Positions 46,148 to 54,018 of a stretch of DNA of 54,018 nucleotides are shown piece by piece. Both the position numbers and the translations under genes were made by a program. The notes below the pieces were generated by a model, which saw only the letters and a list, made by a program, of their open reading frames with translations, did no database searches and was not told where the DNA came from. The stretch covers positions 158,048-212,065 of the forward strand of contig PBVQ01000001.1 of assembly GCA_002728715.1 (NCBI GenBank), read 5' to 3'. Each line of letters begins with the position of its first letter. Positions within the stretch are counted from its first letter, which is position 1. Source of the DNA: Dehalococcoidia bacterium. GTDB taxonomy: Bacteria > Chloroflexota > Dehalococcoidia > Lucifugimonadales > Lucifugimonadaceae.

Positions 46148-47734
46148 TTGAAAACATTAAGAAAAAGAGATATTGTAATAATTGGTTCAGGAGCTTCAGG
46201 TGGAGCAGTAATGTGGAGCTTGGCAAAAAATAATTATGATGTTTTATGCTTAGAACAAGGTGATTGGGTTGATCCAGCTACTTATGCAACAAACTCAAAA
46301 GACTGGCAATTTTTACAAAAAACTAAATGGTCTGTAAGTCCTAATATAAGAAAATTGCCTGTAGATTATCAAATAAATGAAGAAAATTCCGAAATTAGTG
46401 TACTTATGTATAATGCAGTTGGAGGATCAACAATACACTGGACAGCTCATGCACCTAGATTTCATCCTTCAGATTTTAGAGTCAAAACACTTGATGGAGT
46501 AGCTGATGATTGGCCTATAACATATTTTGATTTAGAAAAATATTACGACTTAAACGATATTATGATGGGGTGTTCAGGAATAAATGGTGACCCAGCCAAT
46601 CCTCCAAGAACCCCCCGGCCAATGAAACCTTTACCTTTAGGTAAGGATGGTGAACTTCTAGCAAAAGCCTTTGACAAACTAGGATGGCACTGGTGGCCAT
46701 CAGATTCATATATAAATTCTGAAAATTATAATAATAGATCTGCTTGCAATAACTGTGGGCCAACGGCTCTAAATTGTAGCAGAGGCGCTAGGGCTTCTAC
46801 AGATATTACATATATACCTCAAGCTCAAAAACTAGGAGCAGAATTAAGAACTAATTGCACCGTAAATTCTGTGATTATTGATGATACAGGACGTGCAAAG
46901 GGGGTAAATTATTTTGATCTAAATGGTAACAAATACTTTCAACCAGCAAATGCGGTAATTCTTGCATGCAATGGTATAGGTACTCCAAGAATTCTACTTA
47001 ACTCTAAACCTGGTGGGTTAGCAAATTCTTCTGGCTTAGTGGGAAAAAATTTAATGTTTCATCCTTATGCAGGAGTTCAAGGAGTCTTTCCTAACCTAAA
47101 TAATAAAGCTTACATGGGGCCATTAGCAAATATAATTATGTCTCAAGAGTTTTATGAAACTAATAGCAAAAATGAATTTAAAAGAGGATATTCTTTTCAG
47201 ATAAATAGGAGTAATGGGCCTGCATTAACTGCAATTAACTATACTAGGTGGGGTGAAAATCATCATAAAGATTTTGATAACAGATTTGGAAATATTTTAG
47301 GTCTAGGGATCATAGGAGATGATCTACCAGAAAAAATAAATTGTGTAGAAATAGATAATAAAATTACTGATAAATTTGGTATTCCATCGGTTAAGGTTAA
47401 TTATAGATTATCTGAAAATTCAAAAAAATTACTTGCCCATGGTGTTAAATCTGCTAAAAAGCTACTAAAATCTGCAGGAGCAACCGAAATATTTGAAACT
47501 TCACATCTGAAAGAAGCAGGTTGGCATTTGATGGGGACTACTAAAATGGGAAATAACTCAAAAAGTTCAGTTGTTAATAAATATGGCCAGACTCATGATA
47601 TTGATAATTTATTTATAGTTGATGGTTCAGTATTTGTAACTGCAGGAGCCGTGAACCCTACACCCACCATACAAGCATTTGCATTATGGTCTTCTCAGTA
47701 CATCATAAATAATCGACAGGATCTAAAATCATGA
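46148..47734 (+). CDS. GMC-family FAD oxidoreductase (gluconate/sugar dehydrogenase-like)
   Basis: The 528-residue flavoprotein starts from TTG with IIGSGASGGAVMWSLAKN (about 11-28), the FAD-binding glycine motif. Mid-protein NAVGGSTIHWTAHAPRFHP is the GMC signature 1 region. A cysteine cluster (SACNNCGPTALNCSRG, about 197-212) may hold an iron-sulfur centre like that of FAD-dependent glucose and gluconate dehydrogenases, but this is inference. The catalytic His is in GWHLMGTTKMG and the Asn in AVNPTPTIQ. Its likely partner is the small gene that overlaps its stop. No twin-arginine signal is visible on it, so location may depend on the partner. Confidence 0.9.
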   Translation: MKTLRKRDIVIIGSGASGGAVMWSLAKNNYDVLCLEQGDWVDPATYATNSKDWQFLQKTKWSVSPNIRKLPVDYQINEENSEISVLMYNAVGGSTIHWTAHAPRFHPSDFRVKTLDGVADDWPITYFDLEKYYDLNDIMMGCSGINGDPANPPRTPRPMKPLPLGKDGELLAKAFDKLGWHWWPSDSYINSENYNNRSACNNCGPTALNCSRGARASTDITYIPQAQKLGAELRTNCTVNSVIIDDTGRAKGVNYFDLNGNKYFQPANAVILACNGIGTPRILLNSKPGGLANSSGLVGKNLMFHPYAGVQGVFPNLNNKAYMGPLANIIMSQEFYETNSKNEFKRGYSFQINRSNGPALTAINYTRWGENHHKDFDNRFGNILGLGIIGDDLPEKINCVEIDNKITDKFGIPSVKVNYRLSENSKKLLAHGVKSAKKLLKSAGATEIFETSHLKEAGWHLMGTTKMGNNSKSSVVNKYGQTHDIDNLFIVDGSVFVTAGAVNPTPTIQAFALWSSQYIINNRQDLKS

Positions 47735-48126
47735 ATCATCACATTGAAGAAATATTAAACATAATCTTACCACCTATTGAAAATCTTCCAGGTGCAGGAG
47801 ATTTAGGTATAGCAAAAGAAATGTTTAGAATGTCAAATGAGCATGATCGTTATAGCGGAGTAATTAAAAATTCAATCGAATTAATAAACAAAATTTACCA
47901 ACCTGAAATAACTGAAAAAATAAAAATATTAGAATCTAATGAGCCTAAGTTATTTTCTTTATTACTAGAAATTATTTATATTGCATACTATTCAAATGTT
48001 GACGTACAGAAGAGAATTAAATGGCGACCTGGTCCTTTACAACCACAAGGTTTTTCAATTCAAAAATGGGACGAAAAAGTATTAAATCAAATAAAAAAAA
48101 GAAAGGAATTTTGGAAAAAAATTTAA
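47731..48126 (+). CDS. Small partner protein of the GMC oxidoreductase (possible gluconate 2-dehydrogenase subunit 3-like)
   Basis: The 131-residue product overlaps the GMC stop by four bases (ATGA), a sign of coupled translation. It is largely helical with an N-terminal ILPPIENLPGAGDLGIA, and a C-terminal IKWRPGPLQPQGFSIQKWDE. Size, position and the pattern near the C-terminus (PG-x-QP-x-G) recall gluconate 2-dehydrogenase subunit 3 (PF13618), which accompanies GMC subunits. No twin-arginine or other signal peptide is visible, unlike many subunit 3 proteins. Assignment rests mainly on context. Confidence 0.7.
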   Translation: MNHHIEEILNIILPPIENLPGAGDLGIAKEMFRMSNEHDRYSGVIKNSIELINKIYQPEITEKIKILESNEPKLFSLLLEIIYIAYYSNVDVQKRIKWRPGPLQPQGFSIQKWDEKVLNQIKKRKEFWKKI

Positions 48127-48131
48127 TGCTC

Positions 48132-50396
48132 TCATCCTTTGTTTGGCCACCAACTTCTTTTACCTAAAATTGCTGCCATACTTGGAACTAGTAGAGCCCT
48201 TACAATAAAAGTGTCAATTAATACTCCTAGCATCACAGCAAAACCTAATTGAAACAATTCTCTCAACTCTAATGTCGTAAAAATTCCAAAAGTCCCAGCA
48301 AGAATTATACCTGCAGAAGTAACTACTCCACCTGTTCTTGATATTGCCTTTGATATTCCTTTCTTGATTCCTTCAAGATCTGTTGATTCCTTAATTCTAG
48401 ACATCACAAAAATATTATAATCAGCACCTAATGCTACAAGGAAAATAAACATCCAAACTCCAGTCGCGTAAGCAACTCCTGAATGTTGAAAAATAAATTG
48501 AAAAGCAAAAATTGATAAACCAAAAGTTGCAGCAAAACTTACAACTACACTAAACAATAAATATAAAGGTGCAACTATAGATTTTAGCAGGATAATAAGT
48601 ACTAACAAAATAGCTAATAATGAAACAGGAGCTAACCATAATATATCTGCATCTATGGAAGTTTTAGTATCAGATGCAACAGCAGTATCTCCCCCAACGT
48701 AAATCTCATAATCTTTGATATATATGAATTCATTCGTTGCTGTTTCATCAATAATTTTCCTTAAATCCTTAATTAGATTTAATGAATCAACTGACAAGTA
48801 ATCGCCAGATATCACAGCATCTAATTTAGTAGTGGAATTATCGCTCGAAATATATCTACTACCTCCTTGATCAAGAATACCTTCTAATGTATATGATGGA
48901 TCACCATATGGCCTTGTTGCGCTGTATACTTTACTTATCCCCTCAGTATTACTGATTGCTGCTGAGAGGTACTCTATATCCATTAATCCTTCATTTATAT
49001 TATTACCATCAGTTTTAAGAAATATTTGAGTTGGAGAGAGTTGTCCTCCTGGAAAGCCCTCATTTATCATTTTATAGCCTATTTTTGATTCCGAATCGTC
49101 AGGAAATCCGTCTACAAAACTAAAGCTTGGTTTCATACTAAATGAAGGAACTGTAGCAAATATAATACCAAGCATTGTCACTATAAATACTTGCTTTGGA
49201 TTATCTACTACATACTCTCCAATCTTCTCCCATACTGAAACTTTTTTTATAGAGGATTTACTATTGTTAGAATTTTTTAAAATTTTTGTTTGAAAAAAGT
49301 TTTTTATGGGAGGATATGGAGTCCAAAAAGCAGATTTACCAAAAAGGACAATTACAGATGGAATAATAAATATACCACATAGTAAAACAATAAACATCCC
49401 CATTGCTAACATTGGACCTAATGCTCTGAATGAACCATATGATGCAAAGGTCAATGCAGACATTGCTACTATTGTTGTTCCTGCTGAACCTGTTATAGAT
49501 GGGGCAACTTTTGACATAGCATTAGTCATTGCTTGCCATTTATCTGGCTCCCCTGAATATCGAGAAAGTTCTTCTTTGTATCGTGAGACAATAAATAGAA
49601 CATAATTTGTTCCTGCACCAATTACTAAAATTGATAGTATTCCCGTTACTTGCCCATTAAGAGGGAGTTCAAATGTTTTAGCTAAAAGTGCTGCTAAAAA
49701 ATTCGCAATACCTAATGCTGTAAATATTAATAATAAAGGTATAATTGCTAAAACCGGGGATTTATATATCAAAAATAAAATAAATACTACAAAAGTTATA
49801 CTGAGTAATAAGAGTTGTTGATCAATAGACTGAAAAACCTTAACTGCATCATTAAATATTCCTGCTGGCCCTGTAATAGCAACCTCAGAAAAGTATGATA
49901 TACCCTGAAAATTTTCAAGATTTTTTGTCTCATTAGTTATCCAATCAACCGTTGAACCAAAATTTTCATCTTGTGGAGAACCAGAAATATTAACAATTAT
50001 CATAGAAATATTATCTGATGACAATGATGGATCTTCCATGGGAGAAATAACCGATGAAATAGAATTTGGAGCCTTATCTGATCGTAATAAGTTAACAAAA
50101 TTCAATATACCCAAATTAGTTCTTTCTGTATCAGGTTGATTTGTAGAAGAATCTATGTAAGATCTTAATGCTATTATTGCCGGTATGCCATCTGTAGATG
50201 GGAACTTTTCAAATCTAACTTTCATAGCTGATACTGATTCAGAATCGGAGGGTAAAAAATCATCTTGATTATTAGTGGTTACTTCACTTAATTGAGGAGA
50301 AACCATAAATAATAAATTCATCAATACAAACCATAAAACTATAAAAAATGTAGCATTTTTCCAATTTTTTACACTCAATGTAAATATATTTTTCAT
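48132..50396 (-). CDS. MMPL/RND family transporter
   Basis: The 754-residue membrane protein has the two-fold RND architecture: an N-terminal helix (about 15-33), an extracytoplasmic domain, a block of five to six helices (about 190-350), a second extracytoplasmic domain (about 425-560) and a final helix block. Charged residues within helices (YKEELSRYSG, GADYNIFVMSRIKE) match the GxxxD-type proton-relay region of MmpL and HpnN proteins. It probably exports lipids, hopanoid-like molecules or drugs. No membrane-fusion or outer-membrane partner lies nearby, as expected for MMPL proteins. It is followed upstream by an SDR gene 25 bases away, so they may be cotranscribed. Confidence 0.9.
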   Translation of the reverse strand: MKNIFTLSVKNWKNATFFIVLWFVLMNLLFMVSPQLSEVTTNNQDDFLPSDSESVSAMKVRFEKFPSTDGIPAIIALRSYIDSSTNQPDTERTNLGILNFVNLLRSDKAPNSISSVISPMEDPSLSSDNISMIIVNISGSPQDENFGSTVDWITNETKNLENFQGISYFSEVAITGPAGIFNDAVKVFQSIDQQLLLLSITFVVFILFLIYKSPVLAIIPLLLIFTALGIANFLAALLAKTFELPLNGQVTGILSILVIGAGTNYVLFIVSRYKEELSRYSGEPDKWQAMTNAMSKVAPSITGSAGTTIVAMSALTFASYGSFRALGPMLAMGMFIVLLCGIFIIPSVIVLFGKSAFWTPYPPIKNFFQTKILKNSNNSKSSIKKVSVWEKIGEYVVDNPKQVFIVTMLGIIFATVPSFSMKPSFSFVDGFPDDSESKIGYKMINEGFPGGQLSPTQIFLKTDGNNINEGLMDIEYLSAAISNTEGISKVYSATRPYGDPSYTLEGILDQGGSRYISSDNSTTKLDAVISGDYLSVDSLNLIKDLRKIIDETATNEFIYIKDYEIYVGGDTAVASDTKTSIDADILWLAPVSLLAILLVLIILLKSIVAPLYLLFSVVVSFAATFGLSIFAFQFIFQHSGVAYATGVWMFIFLVALGADYNIFVMSRIKESTDLEGIKKGISKAISRTGGVVTSAGIILAGTFGIFTTLELRELFQLGFAVMLGVLIDTFIVRALLVPSMAAILGKRSWWPNKG

Positions 50397-50421
50397 TTCT
50401 TTACCTACTTATAAATTTTAC

Positions 50422-51237
50422 TTATGCATATATTCTAGGACTTCCAGGATATGTACCACCCGCATTTAATGCTAAATTTCCCCCATCCATTGGTAAAATA
50501 GCCCCTGTCACAAAACTAGAAGCATCAGATGCTAAAAAAATTGCGGGACCCTTTATTTCATGGGGTTCACCAAGTCTTCCCATAGGAATACCTCCAATAA
50601 ATGTTTCCTCCAATTCTGGCACTTTTTCAATTCTCTCCCTGAGACCAGAATTCCAAACTTGAGCAGGTAATATTGCATTGACTCTTACGCCTTTAGAAGC
50701 CCATTCAGTTGATAGTTCTCTAGTCATCTGAATTGTTGCCCCCATGGACATACCGTAAGCTGTGTGACCTCTACCTAATGAGCTCCAACCACCAATCGAT
50801 CCAAAATTAATAATTGAACCTTTTCCATTTTTTATCATACGTTTACCGGCTTCTTGACATGAAACAAACCTACCAATAACCAACGCATTAACCACTTTTT
50901 CTAATTGAGAAATATCTAAGTCTACAGGGGGTGCGGTTGGACCTCCTGGCCCAGCAACGTTAGCCACAATATCTATTTTATTAAATTTTTTATCTACTGT
51001 TTTGTATAGGTCTACAACCTGGTTACTATCAGATACATCACACTTTACTACTAAACAATTTACCCCCAGTTTTGAAATATCATTAGCAGTGTCTTCTGCA
51101 CCAATATTGTTTATATCTACTAAAATTACATCAGCACCAACCTCTGCAAAACCTATGGACATTTCTTTTCCCATACCTTGAGCTGCACCAGAGACTATAG
51201 CTACATTACCTGATAGATCAAAAAGTTTGTGACTCAT
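50422..51237 (-). CDS. SDR-family protein with the catalytic lysine replaced by methionine
   Basis: The 271-residue product is built like a classical short-chain dehydrogenase: NAD-binding GAAQGMG at 17-23, CDVSD at 66-70, NVAG at 93-96, Ser147 and Tyr161. The YxxxK motif reads YGMSM, with Met165 (codon at 50743-50745) where the lysine belongs. One base change (AAG to ATG) would be enough. The rest, including MTRELSTEWASKGVRVNAI, is well kept. It may be inactive, may use another residue, or may have a binding role. It lies between the MMPL transporter and a small lipoprotein, all on the minus strand. Confidence 0.85.
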   Translation of the reverse strand: MSHKLFDLSGNVAIVSGAAQGMGKEMSIGFAEVGADVILVDINNIGAEDTANDISKLGVNCLVVKCDVSDSNQVVDLYKTVDKKFNKIDIVANVAGPGGPTAPPVDLDISQLEKVVNALVIGRFVSCQEAGKRMIKNGKGSIINFGSIGGWSSLGRGHTAYGMSMGATIQMTRELSTEWASKGVRVNAILPAQVWNSGLRERIEKVPELEETFIGGIPMGRLGEPHEIKGPAIFLASDASSFVTGAILPMDGGNLALNAGGTYPGSPRIYA

Positions 51238-51252
51238 ATCTGTAGCCCCAGA

Positions 51253-51519
51253 TTATCTACAATCATCAGGTAAATCATAACCTATTCTAGATTTTTTGTA
51301 ACATTCAGATGTAATAGCCCAAGTTTTATAATGTTTTTCTTGAGCAGTATCTAACCACCATACTTTTCCACAGGATGTATTAATGCCTACCAATAAACAT
51401 TCTTCAGGTGTTGAAGGGACTTTACCTGTAACTTCTAAATCCCATCTCTGATTAGTTAAACTGCATGAGACAGTAAGTAAACAAAATAAAACAAAGATTA
51501 TCGCAAATTTTTTTTTCAT
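51253..51519 (-). CDS. Small predicted lipoprotein with four further cysteines
   Basis: The 88-residue product has a basic start, a hydrophobic stretch and a lipobox-like LTVSC with Cys19. The mature part has cysteines at 41, 50, 73 and 87, enough for two disulfides, and is rich in Trp, Lys and Asp. No family is recognised. It starts 21 bases after the terminator hairpin of the repeat-protein gene and ends 15 bases before the SDR gene, so it is probably the first gene of an SDR-MMPL transcript. An extracytoplasmic role follows from the signal. Confidence 0.65.
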   Translation of the reverse strand: MKKKFAIIFVLFCLLTVSCSLTNQRWDLEVTGKVPSTPEECLLVGINTSCGKVWWLDTAQEKHYKTWAITSECYKKSRIGYDLPDDCR

Positions 51520-51541
51520 TTTTATAATTCCATACTTAAAT

Positions 51542-51582
51542 AAATAATCGCTATGTAAATTATAATATCATAGCGATTATTT
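51542..51582 (-). terminator. Probable intrinsic terminator of the repeat-protein gene
   Basis: Bases 51542-51555 and 51569-51582 are perfect 14-bp inverted complements around a 13-base A+T loop, with GC-rich core ATCGCTATG. On the minus strand the stem begins 12 bases after the repeat-gene stop, and the second arm ends in ATTATTT. No long T-run follows, so termination may be partial. Confidence 0.6.
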
Positions 51583-51593
51583 GTAATTTCAAT

Positions 51594-54018
51594 TTATCCT
51601 GCTTGTGCAGCTTCAGCTTCTTCAGCTGCTTTCTTTTCTTTAGCTGCTTCTGCTGCGGCTTTAGCTGCTTCTGCTGCTTCCGCTTCAGCTTTAGCTTTAG
51701 CTTCTGCTGCTTCGGCTGCAGCTGCTTCTGCTTGAGCAATTGCAGCTTTTGCTGCATCAACGTCTCTTACTTCTGCTGCTTTTTCAGCATCAGCTTTAGC
51801 TTGTTCAGCATCTTGAGAAGCTGTTTCAGCCTCAATTAGAGCAGCGGCGGCATCATCAGAATCAGCTATAGCTTTGTCACTTGCTGCCTGAGCTAGTTCT
51901 AATTTCTCAAGTATAACTTGCTTTTCTTTTTCTTCAGCTGCATCAAACTCAGCTTGAAGTGCTACTTCTTTAGCAGCTAATTCATCAGCTTCAGCCTTCG
52001 CTTTAGCTACAAGAGCTTCTGCGTCAACCTTGGCTGCTGCTGCTTTATCAGCTTCTTCTTTGGTCTTTTTTACTGCTTTTTTAAGTTCCTTTTTTACAAC
52101 TTTCGCATCGTTAGCTTTTTCAACTGATTCAGAAGTATCAAAAAGATTCTCCATCGCAGCTAAAGCATTATTCGCAGCAAAAGTTTCAAGATACTCAATC
52201 TCATCTGCAGAAAGTGCAATATCAACATCATTTTCTGCCCCCTCTGCTTCAAGAACAGGGAAACCAAGATCAGCTAATTCTGCATCTGTAAGTGGAGGAC
52301 CACTCACAGCTGTTGCTAAGGCATCAAAATCACCAACTCCTCCAAGTAGCATAGCTTCTTCTGGAACAATAGCTAACTTGACTTCAAGCGGGAATTCATC
52401 AAACTCAGGTACAACATCACCTATTCCTAATTTAGCTTCTGGAGCTAACGCAGTCATTTGCTCAGGATCAAATCCTGCTATAGCATCAATAGGCAACTCA
52501 ATAACCTGTTCAGGTTTGAATCCAGCAATCGCTTCTGGATCAAAGTTTGCTATATGTTCTGGTGTTAATGCAGTCATAGCTAATGGATCAAAGTTTGCAA
52601 TCTTTTCAGCATCAAGTGCTGTCATTAGAGATGGATCAAAGTTTGCCATATGATCAGGACCAAATCCTGCCATGGCCATTGGATCAAACGCAGCCATTTT
52701 TTCAATATCAAAACTTTCAATTACTGCTGGATCAAAGTTTGCTATATGCTCCGGACCAAATCCAGCCATAGCCATTGGATCAAATGCAGCCATTTGATCA
52801 GGACCAAATCCTGCCATAGCAAATGGATCAAAGTTTGCAACTTTATCAGCATCAAATGCTGACATTAATGCTGGAGCCATATTCATGAAATGCTCGGGTT
52901 CAAACCCTGCCATCGCCATTGGATCAAATGATGCCATGTGATCTGGTGTAAATCCTGCCATAGCCATCGGATCAAAGTTTGATACTTGGTCAGGCGCAAA
53001 TCCTGCCATCGCCATCGGATCAAATGCAGCCATGTGATCAGGACCAAATCCTGCCATCGCAAATGGATCAAAGAATTCAACCTCTGTAGCATCAAATGCT
53101 GTCATAAGCGTTGGATCAAATGCAGCCATATGTTCTGGCATAAACCCTGACAATGCCATTGGATCAAATGCATCTAGATGTTCAGGAGTAAATCCTGCCA
53201 TCGCCATTGGATCAAAGTTCATAACATGATCAGGTGCAAATCCTGCCATCGCCATTGGATCAAATGATGCCATGTGATCAGGACCAAATCCTGTCATCGC
53301 AAATGGATCAAAGAATTCAACCTCTGTAGCATCAAATGCTGTCATAAATGTTGGATCAAAGGCAGCCATATGATCGGGTCGGAACCCAGTCAAATCTGTA
53401 GGTTCGAAAGCCATCATATGATCCATACTCATACCTGATATTGCCATTGGATCCATGTGTAATAGATGGTCAGGCTCAAATCCTGCCATCGCCATTGGAT
53501 CAAAGTTCTCGAAGTGATCTGGACCGAAGCCTCCAACTGCCATTGGATCAAAGAATTCAAGTTCTGTTGCATCAAATGCTGTCATAGCCATTGGATCAAA
53601 GTTCATAACATGATCTGGCATAAACCCTGATAAAGCCATAGGATCAAACGCATCTAATTTAGTTGCATCAAATGCTGTCATAGCCATTGGATCAAAGTTC
53701 ATAACATGATCAGGTTTGAATCCTCCCATAGCCATTGGATCAAAGTTCTGGAAGTGATCTGCTCCAAAACCAGCCATAGCCATTGGGTCGAAGAATTCAA
53801 CCTCTGTTGCATCAAATGCTGTCATAGCCATTGGATCAAAGTTCTGGAAGTGATCTGCTCCAAAACCACCAAGAGCCATTGGATCGAATGCATCTAATTT
53901 AGTTGCATCGAACGCACTCATAGCCATTGGATCAAAATTGGATACGTGTTCTGGTTTGAATCCTCCCATAGCCATTGGATCAAAGTTCTGGAAGTGATCT
54001 GCTCCAAAACCAGCCATA
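51594..54018 (-). CDS. Giant tandem-repeat protein with coiled-coil C-terminus, 5' partial
   Basis: The frame is open to the right edge, so the N-terminus is missing. At least 807 residues are visible. About 33 tandem 16-residue units of the form AMAGFGPDHMxNFDPM fill the first 527. An acidic unique segment follows (to about 640). The last 160 residues are Ala, Glu and Lys-rich and look like a long coiled coil. The repeat is rich in Met, Asp, Phe and His and has no cysteine. Each unit splits into two octads with Phe-x-Pro starts (FDPMAMAG, FGPDHMAN). I do not recognise the family. Without the N-terminus, export or anchoring cannot be judged. A terminator hairpin lies just after the stop. Confidence 0.85.
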   Translation of the reverse strand, partial: MAGFGADHFQNFDPMAMGGFKPEHVSNFDPMAMSAFDATKLDAFDPMALGGFGADHFQNFDPMAMTAFDATEVEFFDPMAMAGFGADHFQNFDPMAMGGFKPDHVMNFDPMAMTAFDATKLDAFDPMALSGFMPDHVMNFDPMAMTAFDATELEFFDPMAVGGFGPDHFENFDPMAMAGFEPDHLLHMDPMAISGMSMDHMMAFEPTDLTGFRPDHMAAFDPTFMTAFDATEVEFFDPFAMTGFGPDHMASFDPMAMAGFAPDHVMNFDPMAMAGFTPEHLDAFDPMALSGFMPEHMAAFDPTLMTAFDATEVEFFDPFAMAGFGPDHMAAFDPMAMAGFAPDQVSNFDPMAMAGFTPDHMASFDPMAMAGFEPEHFMNMAPALMSAFDADKVANFDPFAMAGFGPDQMAAFDPMAMAGFGPEHIANFDPAVIESFDIEKMAAFDPMAMAGFGPDHMANFDPSLMTALDAEKIANFDPLAMTALTPEHIANFDPEAIAGFKPEQVIELPIDAIAGFDPEQMTALAPEAKLGIGDVVPEFDEFPLEVKLAIVPEEAMLLGGVGDFDALATAVSGPPLTDAELADLGFPVLEAEGAENDVDIALSADEIEYLETFAANNALAAMENLFDTSESVEKANDAKVVKKELKKAVKKTKEEADKAAAAKVDAEALVAKAKAEADELAAKEVALQAEFDAAEEKEKQVILEKLELAQAASDKAIADSDDAAAALIEAETASQDAEQAKADAEKAAEVRDVDAAKAAIAQAEAAAAEAAEAKAKAEAEAAEAAKAAAEAAKEKKAAEEAEAAQAG
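52437..54018 (-). repeat. Coding 48-bp tandem repeat with 240-bp higher-order period
   Basis: About 33 in-frame units of 48 bp, degrading toward the C-terminal end. A TTTGATCCAATG core (FDPM) marks most units. Units of the type TAFDATEVEFFDP recur every fifth unit. Blocks at 53041 and 53281, and at 53737 and 53977, are nearly identical at exactly 240 bases apart. The array continues past the window edge. Confidence 0.95.

Noticed and set aside
52030-52862. Plus-strand open frames within the repeat gene
   Set aside because: They are antisense shadows of the repetitive coding sequence with Ser/Ala-rich or Trp/His-rich nonsense composition and no start signal.
52437-54018. Regular 48-base repeats resembling a CRISPR or minisatellite array
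   Set aside because: The repeats are in one long open frame on the minus strand with no unique spacers, and their differences respect the protein pattern.

Overview
The window looks like a piece of a very compact, A+T-rich bacterial chromosome, most probably a marine Chloroflexota of the SAR202/Dehalococcoidia type. This assignment is inference. It rests on the substrate-binding lipoprotein at 800-2728, whose valine/glutamate/lysine-rich linker after the lipobox is typical of Chloroflexota, and on a catabolic set (MlrC-like M81 protein, GMC oxidoreductase, FAH-fold enzyme, SDRs) common in that group. Genes overlap or nearly touch, several convergent pairs share their stop codons, and TTG starts are frequent. 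No gene-free stretch exceeds 300 bases.

Layout. (1) 1-594: the 3' end of a DNA methyltransferase. (2) 800-4697: a peptide/nickel-type ABC importer (lipoprotein plus two permeases, no ATPase genes), with a 14-bp hairpin between the first two genes. (3) 4694-5131: pterin carbinolamine dehydratase (minus strand) and tRNA-Leu(CAA). (4) 5187-40976: a roughly 36-kb surface-glycan locus. Its left part holds nucleotide-sugar genes and a minus-strand operon (19068 down to 9401) with UDP-glucuronate 4-epimerase, two nucleotide-sugar 6-dehydrogenases, an SGNH/MBOAT O-acylation pair and two AsnB-like genes. A divergent region with TTAC/GTAA palindromes leads to the plus-strand half: long 4,6-dehydratase, small phosphoglycosyl transferase, O-antigen-ligase-like protein with TPRs, tRNA-Gly(TCC), NeuB, five GT4 glycosyltransferases, an ABC flippase-like exporter, a third AsnB, four-family methyltransferases, NeuA, an SDR and an unrecognised 530-residue protein. 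(5) 40973-51519: catabolic and housekeeping genes (FAH-family protein, CPPED1-like phosphoesterase, nitroreductase, zinc alcohol dehydrogenase, MlrC, GMC oxidoreductase with a small partner, MMPL transporter, an SDR lacking its catalytic lysine, a small lipoprotein). (6) 51594 to the right edge: a giant Met/Asp/Phe-rich tandem-repeat protein with an Ala-rich coiled-coil C-terminus; its N-terminus lies outside the window.

How it fits together. The glycan locus can make UDP-glucuronate, UDP-galacturonate, an N-acetyl-uronic acid and a CMP-nonulosonate, start a chain on a lipid carrier with a PglC-type enzyme, extend it with GT4 enzymes, O-acylate it, probably amidate it with AsnB-type enzymes, flip it with a PglK-like ABC protein and hand it to a ligase/oligosaccharyltransferase. 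In a lineage thought to lack LPS, the acceptor could be protein or another surface polymer.

Several gene models were corrected from the sequence: a CTG start restores the signal anchor and nucleophile of the SGNH protein; one GT4 gene carries an A8 run where a one-base shift restores the family C-terminus; and four starts were moved downstream (NeuB out of the tRNA, two GT4 genes, MlrC). The most novel item is the 16-residue repeat protein at the right edge, which has 8-, 16- and 80-residue periodicities.
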